Notes: generated by a model not told the origin, from the sequence alone. Positions 34,922-44,132 are shown, counted from the first letter of the stretch. The stretch is DNA of 64,000 nucleotides from Desulfuromonadaceae bacterium (GCA_028712665.1 JAQTRC010000001.1:83415-147414), one strand, 5' to 3'. Program-made: numbers and translations.

Positions 34922-35932
34922 ATGAAAGAAGCCATGTTTTACAAACGGGAGGAAGGTGGGGAGGTGCGCTGTGGCCTCTGCCGCTTCCGATGTCTGATAA
35001 GTGACGGTGCTCGCGGTATCTGCGCAGTCCGGGAGAATCGTGGAGGTACGCTTTACAGCCTGGTTTACGGGAAGCTGTGCGCCGAGCATGTGGACCCCAT
35101 CGAGAAAAAGCCGCTCTTCCACGTGATGCCTGGGAGCAGCTCCTACTCGATTGCCACGGTGGGATGCAACTTCCATTGCCGCCACTGCCAGAATTATACT
35201 ATATCCCAGGTTGATCGGAATGCGGTCATTCATGGCAAAGAAGAGAGTCCGCAGGAGATCGTTCAGCGGGCCAAAGGGAGTAATTGCCGCTCGATCTCAT
35301 ACACATATACCGAACCGACAATTTCCTTCGAGTTCGCATACGATACCGCCCGGCTGGCGCATGACGCGGGGCTTAAGAATATCTTCGTCACCAACGGGTA
35401 TATCAGCAGCGAAGCGCTGAAAACTATCACACCGTATCTGGATGCAGCCAATATCGACCTGAAAGGTTTTTCCGAGTCGTTCTATCGCGACGTAGTTCAT
35501 GCCCGCCTCTCAGAAGTACTCGATTCGATTATCGAATATCGTAAGCAGGGAATCTGGATTGAACTCACTACACTGATCATTCCCGGGCTCAACGACTCTG
35601 AGTCTGAACTGCAGGGCATTGCAAAGTTCATCGTCGGCAATTTGGGGATTGACACCCCTTGGCATGTGAGCCAGTTCTACCCTACCTACCGGTTAACAGA
35701 TCGGCCGCGGACTCCCCTCTCCACGCTCCGTCTGGCGCGCCAAATAGGTATGACCGCCGGGCTGCGCTATGTCTATGAGGGGAATGTGCCCGGCGAGGGG
35801 GGCGAGAACACCTCTTGCCCATCATGTTCTACACTCCTTATTAAACGCTACGGTTACACCATTCAAAAAAACAGTCTCAACAACGGAGCCTGCCATCACT
35901 GCGGCGCGTCCATAGCCGGTATCGGTCTATGA
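34922..35932 (+). CDS. amrS: AmmeMemoRadiSam-system radical SAM protein
   Basis: A 336-residue radical SAM enzyme. The [4Fe-4S]-binding CxxxCxxC is seen as VGCNFHCRHCQNY; an upstream CGLCRFRC pair and a C-terminal SCPSC/CHHCG pair are typical auxiliary cysteines of AmrS. The family includes pyruvate-formate-lyase-activator-like proteins usually encoded with AmrA and AmrB; neither is present in this window, and the true reaction is unknown. The frame stays open further upstream, but AGGAG (34911-34915) six bases before the ATG at 34922 fixes the start at MKEAMFYK. Its stop overlaps the next ATG. Confidence 0.88.
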   Translation: MKEAMFYKREEGGEVRCGLCRFRCLISDGARGICAVRENRGGTLYSLVYGKLCAEHVDPIEKKPLFHVMPGSSSYSIATVGCNFHCRHCQNYTISQVDRNAVIHGKEESPQEIVQRAKGSNCRSISYTYTEPTISFEFAYDTARLAHDAGLKNIFVTNGYISSEALKTITPYLDAANIDLKGFSESFYRDVVHARLSEVLDSIIEYRKQGIWIELTTLIIPGLNDSESELQGIAKFIVGNLGIDTPWHVSQFYPTYRLTDRPRTPLSTLRLARQIGMTAGLRYVYEGNVPGEGGENTSCPSCSTLLIKRYGYTIQKNSLNNGACHHCGASIAGIGL

Positions 35933-36723
35933 AGCTGCAGTTGATAACCTCTCTCCTTTTGACACTCTGTCTGTACTCCCCTCTTCATGCCGTTAATCAA
36001 GCTTCCGGTAATTCAGCCGCTGCCGTGACGGTAACCACCGTTGACACTGTAAAGAGCTTATCCGACTGTTACAACGAACTTAACACCCTGATCCGTGATG
36101 GTCGAATTCCGCGTGAGGAAGCCGCTCTTGAACTTAAGCGTCTGCTGGGAGAAATCCATCAGCTGTATCACCTACGTGGAGGCAAGGATTATCCGCGCAG
36201 CGCTTGGATCTTCCCGTTGGCAGGTTATAACAGCAGTGCTATCGACAATGGGCGTCGCCATGGCTATAGCGCCAAAGGTTATGACTTTTTCAGCGGCAAC
36301 CGTCATGGCGGGCACCCATCCTTTGATATATTTATCCGTGACAGAAACCGTGATATGCTGGACGACCGGTGTGGCAGAGCGGTTGAGGTTCTTTCGATGA
36401 CCGGCGGCATAGTGGTTGCGGTAGAAAAGGATTGGGAGTCTGGGAGCAGGCTGCGTGGTGGCAATTACATCTGGATCTACGATCCGGCCACGGAAAGTCT
36501 GCTGTATTATGCCCACAACAACCGGCTACTGGTGAATCCGGGCGATATGGTCAAACCGGGGGATAGATTGGCTACGGTAGGGCGGAGCGGCTTCAACGCT
36601 GCCAAGAGGCGGTCGCCAACCCATCTGCATCTTACAGTTCTGCGGGTAATCGGTGGCAGGCCGCGCCCGCTGGATATTTATGAATGGCTCCGTATGGCGC
36701 GTACACTCCACACAACGTCTTGA
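35929..36723 (+). CDS. Exported M23 (LytM-like) metallopeptidase
   Basis: A 264-residue protein with a signal peptide (MKLQLITSLLLT to LHAVNQ, cleavage near 22), a short helical segment (about 45-80), and an M23 peptidase domain. Zinc-ligand motifs are GGHPSFDIFI (HxxxD) and THLHLTV (HxH). Such enzymes cut peptidoglycan cross-links or act as non-catalytic activators; with all ligands visible a catalytic role is likely. Coupled to amrS by the ATGA overlap at 35929-35932. Confidence 0.85.
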   Translation: MKLQLITSLLLTLCLYSPLHAVNQASGNSAAAVTVTTVDTVKSLSDCYNELNTLIRDGRIPREEAALELKRLLGEIHQLYHLRGGKDYPRSAWIFPLAGYNSSAIDNGRRHGYSAKGYDFFSGNRHGGHPSFDIFIRDRNRDMLDDRCGRAVEVLSMTGGIVVAVEKDWESGSRLRGGNYIWIYDPATESLLYYAHNNRLLVNPGDMVKPGDRLATVGRSGFNAAKRRSPTHLHLTVLRVIGGRPRPLDIYEWLRMARTLHTTS

Positions 36724-36767
36724 TAGTTTATGAAGTAAAATCGCTGGTCTGAACTAATCTGCGCGGG

Positions 36768-37487
36768 TCATAGAGACTCATCTTTCAGATCGCGGATGAT
36801 TTCGACCTGACGCTGAAAAAGATACTGCGAAATCTGTTGCTCAAGGTTTTTGTCAGGGGTGATGACACAACGAATCAGATACGACCCCCCCTGCTCCGTT
36901 GTGCCGAGATAGAGCGCCGGTGTGGCTGCGATGGTATGTGTATTCTGGATGATGTTGGGCAGCATGAACTGTAGTTTGAACTCCGCACGCTCAGGAATCT
37001 CCGGGGCATGCTCGGTCATGACGGTGGCGCCTCCTGTCGACAGGTCGATAAGCTTGCCGCTGACCTTGCCCTCCGGAGTTTCGAAAGCCGCGTCCGTTGC
37101 CGGGTTAAGTACCAGCCGGAGGGCACTCCGCTTTTCGGCCATGATATCGGCATAAAAGAAACGCATCAGCGTGGCGGCCCGTTTGCGGACATTTATGTAC
37201 TGGACATGCGCGCCGATGGCGTGACTGAAGGCATCACACCTTATGAACGTGTAACGATCCCGCTGAATGGCGACCGCCTGCTGTGGGTGGATGTCCAGGT
37301 CGATCATGCCATTTTCCACTCCTACTATCGTGGCGGGATAACAGAGCGGCAAACCCTGATGGTAATTGATCAGCTTGACCCGGGTCTCACCACGTTTTAA
37401 CAGCTCGCGGAATGTTGCGACAATTTCAGCCAAATCTTCGTCGACGTTCTTCTTGGGTCTGGTGATATACAGATTTATGAAATCCAT
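36768..37487 (-). CDS. PilZ-domain protein (YcgR-like), copy 1
   Basis: A 239-residue soluble protein: an N-terminal YcgR-N-like domain (about 20-125; VGVENGMIDLDIHPQQAVAI) and a PilZ domain (about 127-225) with an arginine motif RSALRL and the D-L-S-T-G-G motif, which together bind c-di-GMP. It ends QRQVEIIRDLKDESL. The protein at 49526-50245 has the same length and architecture, so the two are paralogues. It lies downstream of a CheY-like gene and a kinase on the same strand (spacing 11 and 19 bases), probably one operon. Confidence 0.87.
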   Translation of the reverse strand: MDFINLYITRPKKNVDEDLAEIVATFRELLKRGETRVKLINYHQGLPLCYPATIVGVENGMIDLDIHPQQAVAIQRDRYTFIRCDAFSHAIGAHVQYINVRKRAATLMRFFYADIMAEKRSALRLVLNPATDAAFETPEGKVSGKLIDLSTGGATVMTEHAPEIPERAEFKLQFMLPNIIQNTHTIAATPALYLGTTEQGGSYLIRCVITPDKNLEQQISQYLFQRQVEIIRDLKDESL

Positions 37488-37498
37488 TTCAGCTCCCG

Positions 37499-37894
37499 CT
37501 ATTGAATCAGCTTGTACTTGTGCATCAAAGCCACAAGATCGGCAAGGATGACCGGTTTGACCAGGTAGTCGTTACAGTCCCCACCCCAGATCGCCTCTTC
37601 CATGTCTTCACGCGAGTTCATTGCGGTGGTCATTATTATGATCGCCTTCTGCTCGATATTTCCCGCAGCCGCTTCGGTCTCCCGCATCTTTTTCAGCGCT
37701 TCCTGGCCGTTCATGTTGGGCATCAGGATATCGAGGCAGACCAGTTGGTAGGGGCGCCCTTCCGCCAGGGCACGTGAAAACATATCTACGGCCTCTTTCC
37801 CATCACAGGCAGAGTCGGTTTCGGCGTAGTCCGCCAAAAAAAAGCCCATCATTTCCCGTTCAAAACCCGAATCATCCACGACCAGGCATCTCAT
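37499..37894 (-). CDS. CheY-like single-domain response regulator
   Basis: A 131-residue receiver domain alone: acidic pair VVDDSG (about 5-10), phospho-acceptor Asp in LDILMPNMNG (about 55), switch Thr in IIMTTAMN and Lys in LVKPV. No output domain. It is sandwiched between a PAS kinase (upstream, 19 bases) and a PilZ protein (downstream, 11 bases), so a phosphorelay from kinase to this receiver is likely, with c-di-GMP binding as a parallel input. Confidence 0.92.
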   Translation of the reverse strand: MRCLVVDDSGFEREMMGFFLADYAETDSACDGKEAVDMFSRALAEGRPYQLVCLDILMPNMNGQEALKKMRETEAAAGNIEQKAIIIMTTAMNSREDMEEAIWGGDCNDYLVKPVILADLVALMHKYKLIQ

Positions 37895-37913
37895 TCATTA
37901 CCTCCCAGGTACT

Positions 37914-39092
37914 TCAGCGTGTTATGTCGATTCCATGCAGCGGCAGCGTAATGCTGATTTCTGCACCACTCTCCGTGTTTTTGGCGCTGACGCTGCCTTC
38001 CATGATTTTTTCGACGATGGATTTAACCAGATACAAACCAAGTCCAGTAGCTTTTGAAGGATCCTTGGTGCTGAAGAACGGATCGAAGACCCGGTCGATC
38101 AACTGTTCCGGTATCCCGCCGCCGTTGTCGGTAACAATTATCTGGTTTGCATCGTTGTCGCGGGTCACGGTGACTTCGATTGAAGGGTTGCAGATGTTTC
38201 GTTCACGGACCGCATCGCGAGAATTGTTGAGGATATTGAACATCACCTGCGAAAGTTCGTTATAGTGACCGTAGATGGTCGAGCGGCTGCACGCGTCGGT
38301 CGTGACGGCGATGTCATTTACACTTGCGACGAAAAAGTCGACGATCTTGCCGATGGCCTCGTCAAGGCGGTATGGGTGAAGATCCTCATCCGGACGGCAG
38401 AAGTTGCGGAAATCGTCAATTGTCTGGGACATGTATTTGAGCACATCCAGCGATTTTTTATAGTGAAGCTTCATGAACTCTTCCGTCAAGGTCCCTTTGG
38501 CATGGGCCAGATGCAACGCCTGGACAGACATGCCCAGCATGTTAAGCGGTTGGCGCCACTGATGGGATATCCCTGCCACCATTTCGCCCATGGCGGAGAA
38601 ACGGGACTGCTGCATGACCATACGTTCCTTTTCGCGGCTGACCGCCAGTGCATCGGCGACCCTCATTTCGAGTGAGCGGTTCAGCGCCTGCAGTTCCTGC
38701 TGGCGATCAAGCAGCTCTTCTTCTGCAGCAATTCTCGCCGTTATGTTGATTACAGTTCCGGCCAGCGAACGCTCGCCTTTGGAATCGATATAGGCAGCGA
38801 AAATCTCAATGTTTACTGTACGACCGGACTTGTGGATCGCGCGGGTCTCATAGTGGGCAGAGGGAACCTCACCGCTCAAGCGTTGCTGATAATTGTGAAC
38901 AATCAGGGGGATTTCATCCGGGTGGATAACGGAGAGGATGCTAACCGTACCGATCAACTCTTCCGGTCTGTAGCCCAGCATGGAGGCCAGCGCAGGGTTT
39001 ACATATTGAAACAGCAGCTCTTTATTGACGATGTAGACCCCAACCACAGCATTATCAGTCAGAAGCTTGAAATGCTTTTCGTTAATCGGCAT
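37914..39092 (-). CDS. Soluble PAS sensor histidine kinase
   Basis: A 392-residue cytoplasmic kinase: PAS domain (about 5-125; NAVVGVYIVNKELLFQYVNPAL), a coiled linker, a HisKA-like dimerisation helix with the phospho-His in GISHQWRQPLNMLG (about 178), and a HATPase domain with NILNNSRDAV, TDNGGGIPE and GLGLYLVKS. The HQWRQPL form is typical of Geobacter-type kinases. First gene of the kinase/CheY/PilZ operon. An inverted repeat lies 36 bases upstream. Confidence 0.9.
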   Translation of the reverse strand: MPINEKHFKLLTDNAVVGVYIVNKELLFQYVNPALASMLGYRPEELIGTVSILSVIHPDEIPLIVHNYQQRLSGEVPSAHYETRAIHKSGRTVNIEIFAAYIDSKGERSLAGTVINITARIAAEEELLDRQQELQALNRSLEMRVADALAVSREKERMVMQQSRFSAMGEMVAGISHQWRQPLNMLGMSVQALHLAHAKGTLTEEFMKLHYKKSLDVLKYMSQTIDDFRNFCRPDEDLHPYRLDEAIGKIVDFFVASVNDIAVTTDACSRSTIYGHYNELSQVMFNILNNSRDAVRERNICNPSIEVTVTRDNDANQIIVTDNGGGIPEQLIDRVFDPFFSTKDPSKATGLGLYLVKSIVEKIMEGSVSAKNTESGAEISITLPLHGIDITR

Positions 39093-39127
39093 AGGTATCC
39101 TGAATGATCGATCATGATAAAAAACGT

Positions 39128-39159
39128 TTTTCCATAATATAGCTATTGTTTATGGAAAA
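39128..39159. promoter_or_regulatory. Inverted repeat upstream of the PAS kinase operon
   Basis: TTTTCCATAA (39128-39137) and TTATGGAAAA (39150-39159) are perfect 10-base arms around a 12-base spacer, 36 bases upstream of the minus-strand ATG at 39092. The site could be an operator or an RNA hairpin in the leader. The rest of the 251-base gap holds no recognised gene. Confidence 0.4.
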
Positions 39160-39343
39160 GAAAGTTATTTATCATTATTATCATTAATCAAATTTCCGGA
39201 TGCGTTGCATGTTTTCCGCCCCCCGGATCACATGGATGATGAGATGGCGGCTTGATTCTTTTGCATTTTGTTATATCTGATCTACAATGCCACCTATCCA
39301 CTGTCTCTATTTCTTGCTGTATAGCTATTTGGGCTGATTCCGC

Positions 39344-41401
39344 TTACAACCTGAACTGCCTTACCAACCGCTGCAATTCTTCAGCATTGCCATTTAGATG
39401 CGTCGCTGCGCCGGCTGATTCATGTGCGCCACTGACAGTGTCCCGCACTACTTCGGTAATCCGTGTCATGTTTCTGGATATCTCGATTGTAGTAGCTGTT
39501 TGTTCTTCGGCAGCGGTGGCGATCTGGTTGACCTGCATCGCGACGGCCTTAATCTGTTCCAGAATATCATGGAGAGCAACACCAGATTTTGCGGCTTCCA
39601 TTGTTCCGGCCTCAACCTGTTGTACACCCTGTTCCATTGCGATAACAGCTCCCTTGGTTTCCTGCTGAATTGCCTTGATCATTTCTCCAATCTCTTTGGT
39701 GGCGCGGGTAGTGCGCTCGGCCAGTGCTCGCACCTCGTCCGCAACAACAGCAAAACCTCGTCCCTGTTCGCCGGCCCGGGCTGCTTCAATAGCAGCATTT
39801 AATGCCAGCAGGTTGGTCTGGTCGGCAATATCCTCTATTGTGCCGATAATAGCACCAATCTGTTCGCTTCGTGCCCCAAGGCTCTCAACTGTTTTAGCTG
39901 ATTCCTGAACCTTGTCTGCGATCTGACTCATGACCACTATGGTGGCTTCTACAACCAAAGCTCCGTTTTGTGCGGATTGCGTTGCGAGTTGAGCGCCATC
40001 GGCAGCCATCTGGCAATTCTGGGCAATATTTCCGGATGTGGCGGACATCTCCTCACCGGCAGTTGCAACAGTTGTAGCCTGAGCAGCGACCTCTTCGGCT
40101 CCGGTAGCAATGCGCAGGGCGGTGCTGTTTACCTGTTCCGCCGCAGATGAAACATCCTGAGATGAAGTATTAATCTTTTCGATTAGACTCTTTAATGCAA
40201 TTGCCATGTAATATATTCCATGCGAAAGCCGCTGAACCTCGTCAGCTGATATTGTGGTATCGGAATCTATTGCAGAGATATTTCTGAAATCCCCGGATGC
40301 CAACAGATCTGTCATGACAACCGCTTCCTGCAGTGGTTGCGAAACCCATCGCCTCACAAAAAATACGAACAGCAGCAGAAGAATAACAACAACCAACGCA
40401 GTGGCGCCAAGCATGGCATTGCGCAATATTCTTCCTTCGTTGTTCAATTCGTCCAGCGAAGCTCCCGCGCAGATGATCCAGTTCCATTCTTTTAGATGAC
40501 GGAAAGCCACCACTTTTTCACGGGGTGACGACTCGCCAAGTTCCTTGTTGACCCATGGGTACCGTATCACTCCTTCCTTCTGCTTGATTATTTCCTTTAT
40601 AAATTCCCGGCCATCTGAGCCTTTAGAATCAAGAATGTTTGTTCCTTCCTTGGCCGGATGAATCTGCAGCTTGCCCAGATCTTTCCCCTCATTTGCATCG
40701 AGTACGTAAAAATATCCGGTCTCGGCGATCTTGATACTCCTGATTTTCTCCTTAAGCGCTTTCAAGCCATCGGTAAAATCAACGCCGATAAAGAGAACCG
40801 CAATAACCTTCTTCTGATCATCTTTGACCGGCAGATATTTGGTCATGTAATCCTTACCAAACAGTGTGGCTTTGCCCACATATTCCTCGCCTTTGAGCAA
40901 ACCCTGGTACGCTGGATGAGTCCTGTCCAGTATCGTTCCAATGGCGCGACTACCGTCCTCTTTTTTCAGCGAAGTTGTGACCCTGACAAAGTCATCCCCG
41001 GATCGAGCAAAAACCGTAGCCACCGCTTTTGTCACACCGGTGAATCTATCCACCATCTCGGTGTTCAGATTGAGTATTGTAGAGCCGTCCCTGAGAGTCG
41101 GTGTCTGTTTATTGCCGATCAGAATAGTTTTCGACTGGTCCAGCGAAAATGAGTCGGAGAAATAGGTCCGAAAAACAGCGATGAGTTTGCCGGCGCTGTC
41201 GGCAAGCGAAGCATGGTATGATGACATGGAATTGAGTACCAGCAATGATTGCTGAGAAAGCTCTGTTTCTGAACGCTTTTCCAAGCGTTTGGTAATGGAA
41301 GAGGAAAGAACTATCGTGAAGATTCCCATGACAACCAAAATAATGGCGGCCTGGACTAGTGATAATCGCACGCCAAGTGAAAATTTTGCACTGTTTTTCA
41401 T
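39344..41401 (-). CDS. Methyl-accepting chemotaxis protein with Cache domain
   Basis: A 685-residue chemoreceptor: N-terminal helix (about 12-35), a long periplasmic single-Cache-type (sCache/Cache_3-Cache_2) sensor domain (about 40-325; [18 protein letters not shown]), second helix (about 330-350), HAMP (about 350-410) and a cytoplasmic signalling coiled coil with the tip [21 protein letters not shown]. It ends QRLVRQFRL, without a CheR-binding pentapeptide. Ligands of Cache receptors of this kind are often small organic acids; none can be named here. No che genes are adjacent. A GGGAAGG site precedes the ATG. Confidence 0.92.
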   Translation of the reverse strand: MKNSAKFSLGVRLSLVQAAIILVVMGIFTIVLSSSITKRLEKRSETELSQQSLLVLNSMSSYHASLADSAGKLIAVFRTYFSDSFSLDQSKTILIGNKQTPTLRDGSTILNLNTEMVDRFTGVTKAVATVFARSGDDFVRVTTSLKKEDGSRAIGTILDRTHPAYQGLLKGEEYVGKATLFGKDYMTKYLPVKDDQKKVIAVLFIGVDFTDGLKALKEKIRSIKIAETGYFYVLDANEGKDLGKLQIHPAKEGTNILDSKGSDGREFIKEIIKQKEGVIRYPWVNKELGESSPREKVVAFRHLKEWNWIICAGASLDELNNEGRILRNAMLGATALVVVILLLLFVFFVRRWVSQPLQEAVVMTDLLASGDFRNISAIDSDTTISADEVQRLSHGIYYMAIALKSLIEKINTSSQDVSSAAEQVNSTALRIATGAEEVAAQATTVATAGEEMSATSGNIAQNCQMAADGAQLATQSAQNGALVVEATIVVMSQIADKVQESAKTVESLGARSEQIGAIIGTIEDIADQTNLLALNAAIEAARAGEQGRGFAVVADEVRALAERTTRATKEIGEMIKAIQQETKGAVIAMEQGVQQVEAGTMEAAKSGVALHDILEQIKAVAMQVNQIATAAEEQTATTIEISRNMTRITEVVRDTVSGAHESAGAATHLNGNAEELQRLVRQFRL

Positions 41402-41682
41402 GTCGAGTTATCCTTCCCTTCTATCTCAGTTTTATCTTGCCTGACATTTTAGTCAGTTGTTGATTCATTAGCTGTAAAATTACCCATCAGAATTTATATT
41501 AATTTTGCAGATTAACAGTATAAAATAAACGCCTGCAAGTATTTGGATCGGTTATTTCTAGTCATAGAGATAGTAATGAGTTAATATATATATAATTTTT
41601 TAAGTATACAAGAAAATATTAACTATTCCAATTTGCATGAACATAAGAAAGTATTCAGATAAATAGTTTCAGGGTTCTGATC
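41402..41682. other. AT-rich divergent intergenic region
   Basis: The 281 bases between the chemoreceptor and the phosphatase are strongly AT-rich, including a run of TA repeats near 41586-41595. CTGAC-ATTTTA-GTCAG (41440-41455) is a small dyad in the chemoreceptor leader. No small gene or clear promoter is supported. Confidence 0.4.
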
Positions 41683-42369
41683 ATGGCGCGCTACGCAATC
41701 GGCGACATACATGGTGGAGTAAAGACTTTTCGGGCGCTACTGGATAAGATTAATCTCAGCCATGAAGACACTGTTTATCTGCTTGGCGATTACGTTGACC
41801 GTGGTCAGGAAAGCAAAGGCGTTCTGGATACCATACTGGATTTACTCAATGTCGGGTTTGATATTCGGCCAATAAAGGGGAACCATGATGATTTGTTACT
41901 GAAAAGCGCCCAGATTGCTCATTACGATTTCTCTTCTGTTTGGTACGATGCGTGGGGACGCCATACCCTTGCAAGTTTCGGGGTCGAAAATCCTGGACAG
42001 GTGCCGGCAAAATATTTGACATTGCTGGATTCAATGCCCAGCATACTGGTAGAAGACGATTTTGTCTTTGTTCATGCAGCATTGGATATGGCAAAAGATG
42101 ACCCTATAAACGAATCAAGTGAAATATTTATGCTGTGGGGAGAGGTCAATTCGGTCAATCCAAAGAAGATTGGTTTTAGAACAGTGGTGACAGGCCATAC
42201 TATTCAAACTCTTCCAGCTATTGAGATTTACGTGATGACCAACCGGATATATCTGGACAATGGGGCCTTCACCAACTTGCAGCCGGATATGGGAAATCTG
42301 GTCGCTTTGAATCTGGATTCCAGAGTATTGATTATTCACCCCTGGATTGATGGACCGACAAAATGGTGA
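41683..42369 (+). CDS. Calcineurin-like metallophosphoesterase (PrpE/PphA-type Ser/Thr phosphatase)
   Basis: A 228-residue phosphatase with the metal-binding motifs GDIHGG (about 7-12), GDYVDRGQES (about 35-44) and GNHDD (about 66-70), plus late histidines in FVHAAL and VVTGHTIQ. Relatives dephosphorylate phosphoserine, phosphothreonine or phosphohistidine proteins, or cleave diadenosine tetraphosphate; the sequence does not decide. It is transcribed alone. A bidirectional hairpin downstream (42461-42476) can end it. Confidence 0.88.
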   Translation: MARYAIGDIHGGVKTFRALLDKINLSHEDTVYLLGDYVDRGQESKGVLDTILDLLNVGFDIRPIKGNHDDLLLKSAQIAHYDFSSVWYDAWGRHTLASFGVENPGQVPAKYLTLLDSMPSILVEDDFVFVHAALDMAKDDPINESSEIFMLWGEVNSVNPKKIGFRTVVTGHTIQTLPAIEIYVMTNRIYLDNGAFTNLQPDMGNLVALNLDSRVLIIHPWIDGPTKW

Positions 42370-42448
42370 TAAGAATGGTAAACGAGCCTGCACGACTTTC
42401 TGAAAACTTTGGATGAAATCGCATATTATCAGAAGGTATGAGTCAACA

Positions 42449-42477
42449 AACAAGAAAAGCCCTTGATTTCTCAAGGA
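42449..42477 (-). terminator. Terminator of tRNA-Leu (bidirectional hairpin)
   Basis: On the minus strand CCTTGA-GAAA-TCAAGG (42461-42476) forms a stem with a GAAA tetraloop followed by GCTTTTCTTGTTT. It also faces the end of the plus-strand phosphatase gene, where the tail ACTTTTATA is weaker. Confidence 0.75.
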
Positions 42478-42513
42478 CTTTTATACTTCTTAGGACGTTG
42501 CCTGATACAAAAC

Positions 42514-42599
42514 TGGTAGCGGAGGCCGGACTCGAACCGGCATGACCTCGCGATCGGCAGATTTTGAGTCTGCTGTGTCTACCATTTCACCACTCCGCC
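42514..42599 (-). tRNA. tRNA-Leu (anticodon CAA)
   Basis: An 86-base class II tRNA. Anticodon loop CTCAAAA between GCAGA and TCTGC gives CAA; the long variable arm is GATCGCGAGGTC-like; the T arm is GCCGG-TTCGAGT-CCGGC; the 3' ACCA is encoded. Aligning the D arm (TGGTGAAATGGTAGACA) places the acceptor stem as GGCGGAG/CTCCGCT, so the first pair is G1-U72 rather than the usual G-C. It lies 55 bases downstream of tgt on the same strand but has its own promoter. Confidence 0.95.
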
Positions 42600-42609
42600 A
42601 GCCAAATGG

Positions 42610-42638
42610 AATATAGTAGAGACCGACCGGCACGTCAA
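42610..42638 (-). promoter_or_regulatory. tRNA-Leu promoter
   Basis: On the minus strand TTGACG (42638-42633) and TATATT (42615-42610) are spaced 17 bases apart, 10 bases before the tRNA 5' end and after the tgt stop. Confidence 0.75.
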
Positions 42639-42653
42639 GGTTTAATGCCGTTT

Positions 42654-43769
42654 CTATTTTCTCTTTTCTCCAAGCTGATACTCTGCCAGAAATCTACCTT
42701 TATACTCCATGAATCTTCCGTCACCTATGGCCCGGCGGATCTCATCCATCATGGCAATATAAAAATGCACGTTGTGTATCGCTGACAGAACCGCAGACAG
42801 AACTTCGTTGGCCACAAAAAGGTGGTGGATATAAGCCCTGCTGAATTGACTGCAGGTATAACAGCCGCAACTGGGATCTATCGGGAAAAAGTCGCGTTTA
42901 TAGTTTTTGTTGGTCAGCCTTATCTTTCCGCGACGGGTGAAGAGCGTGGCGCTACGGGCATAACGAGTCGGAATGACGCAGTCGAACATATCTATGCCAC
43001 GTTCTACACTCTCTAAAATATCTTCCGGCAAACCGACCCCCATAAGGTAACGCGGTTTGTCTTCCGGCAGATGCGGCGCAGTCCAACTGACCACCTTCTT
43101 GAGCAGTTCCAACCCTTCGCCAACGCTGACTCCGCCGATTGCGTATCCGGGCAGATCAAGTTTGCGCATCTCTCTGGCGCACATTGCCCGCAGATCTTCA
43201 AAGACGCTCCCCTGAACTATTCCAAACAGTGCCTGACCGTTATCTGTCATTGCATTCTTGCACTCTTTCAGCCAGCGGATTGTTTTATTTGTCGACAGTT
43301 GCGCGTATGACTTGTCACAGGGGTAGGGGATACATTCATCAAAAGCCATAATGATATCAGCCCCAAGATCCTGCTGGATACGGGTGGCAGAGGCAGGATC
43401 AAGGAAAATCTCGTCCCCTGTGATCTCGTGTCTGAAAAAGACCCCCTCTTCAGTGATGCGTTTATTCGGGAGTGAAAATACCTGAAAGCCTCCCGAATCG
43501 GTCAGGATTGGTTTATCCCAGGCCATGAATTTATGAAGGCCGCCGGCCTTTTTGACCAGACTTTCCCCTGGTTGCAAGTGCAGATGATAGGTATTGGAAA
43601 GTATGATCTGGGAGCCGGTCTCTTTGATTTGGGCCGGTGTAAGCGGTTTCATTGCTCCGTGGGTTGCAACAGGCATGAATATCGGGGTCTGGATCTCCCC
43701 CCGTGAGGTAGTCAAAACACCAAGTCGCGCTGAGCTCTGGCGGTCTCTCTTTTGGAGCCGGAATTCCAT
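42654..43769 (-). CDS. tgt: tRNA-guanine transglycosylase
   Basis: A 371-residue enzyme that exchanges guanine-34 of GUN-anticodon tRNAs for preQ1 in queuosine synthesis. Visible: catalytic Asp in LTDSGGFQVFSL (about 90), the substrate pocket ISNTYHLHL-like stretch (LSNTYHLHLQPGE), second Asp in FDCVIPTRYAR, and the zinc site CGCYTCSQFSRAYIHHL. The length is normal (E. coli 375). Neighbouring queuosine genes (queA, yajC, secD) are not in this window. A GGGGA site precedes the ATG. Confidence 0.96.
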   Translation of the reverse strand: MEFRLQKRDRQSSARLGVLTTSRGEIQTPIFMPVATHGAMKPLTPAQIKETGSQIILSNTYHLHLQPGESLVKKAGGLHKFMAWDKPILTDSGGFQVFSLPNKRITEEGVFFRHEITGDEIFLDPASATRIQQDLGADIIMAFDECIPYPCDKSYAQLSTNKTIRWLKECKNAMTDNGQALFGIVQGSVFEDLRAMCAREMRKLDLPGYAIGGVSVGEGLELLKKVVSWTAPHLPEDKPRYLMGVGLPEDILESVERGIDMFDCVIPTRYARSATLFTRRGKIRLTNKNYKRDFFPIDPSCGCYTCSQFSRAYIHHLFVANEVLSAVLSAIHNVHFYIAMMDEIRRAIGDGRFMEYKGRFLAEYQLGEKRK

Positions 43770-44081
43770 AATATCCCCAATATAACAAGTCCCAAATTAA
43801 GTTGTGAAACTATACCTGACTCAAAGTCAGTTTCCGGATCGAAAACATGAAGATTAATCTACGAAGTTTTCAGATTGAAAGGAGTTAGTAACAGAATGTA
43901 GCGCTAAATGCAATCGCACTAATGATGCTTATCAATAGCTGGAAAAATTGTATCCTGTATACATAAAGTGGTTGCATTTTTTTGTAACGAAGTCTAGTAT
44001 GCCGTGCTGAAAAAGGCGGGTTGCTACTTTGCTGCTGCGGTTTTGGGCATTGTATTGAAATAAACACTAAAGGAGGTTGAA
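43770..44081. other. Leader region upstream of the frd operon
   Basis: The tgt and frdC starts diverge 421 bases apart. This first part contains the tgt upstream region and the frd promoter (listed separately). No protein-coding gene other than a short candidate leader ORF at 44082-44132 is supported. Confidence 0.5.
43972..44000 (+). promoter_or_regulatory. Candidate promoter of frdCAB
   Basis: TTGCAT (43972-43977) and TAGTAT (43995-44000) with 17-base spacing. The start would lie near 44007, giving a 5' leader of about 185 bases that includes the short ORF at 44082. Confidence 0.55.
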
Positions 44082-44132
44082 ATGGTGGTTGTCTCCAGAT
44101 TGTTCTGGCGCGGTCCCCCTCGGAATTTTTAG
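44082..44132 (+). CDS. Possible 16-codon leader ORF upstream of frdC
   Basis: A short ORF encoding MVVVSRLFWRGPPRNF with an unusually good ribosome site: AAAGGAGG ends five bases before the ATG. It ends with TAG 58 bases before frdC. A tight Shine-Dalgarno in front of so short an ORF, inside the leader of an operon, is the layout of a regulatory leader peptide; a run such as RGPPR could slow ribosomes. No attenuator hairpin was demonstrated, so this is a candidate only. Confidence 0.35.
   Translation: MVVVSRLFWRGPPRNF

Noticed and set aside
41420..41480. Sigma-28 (flagellar-type) promoter before the chemoreceptor
   Set aside because: GCAAGATAA resembles the -10 element, but no TAAA lies at the required distance upstream.
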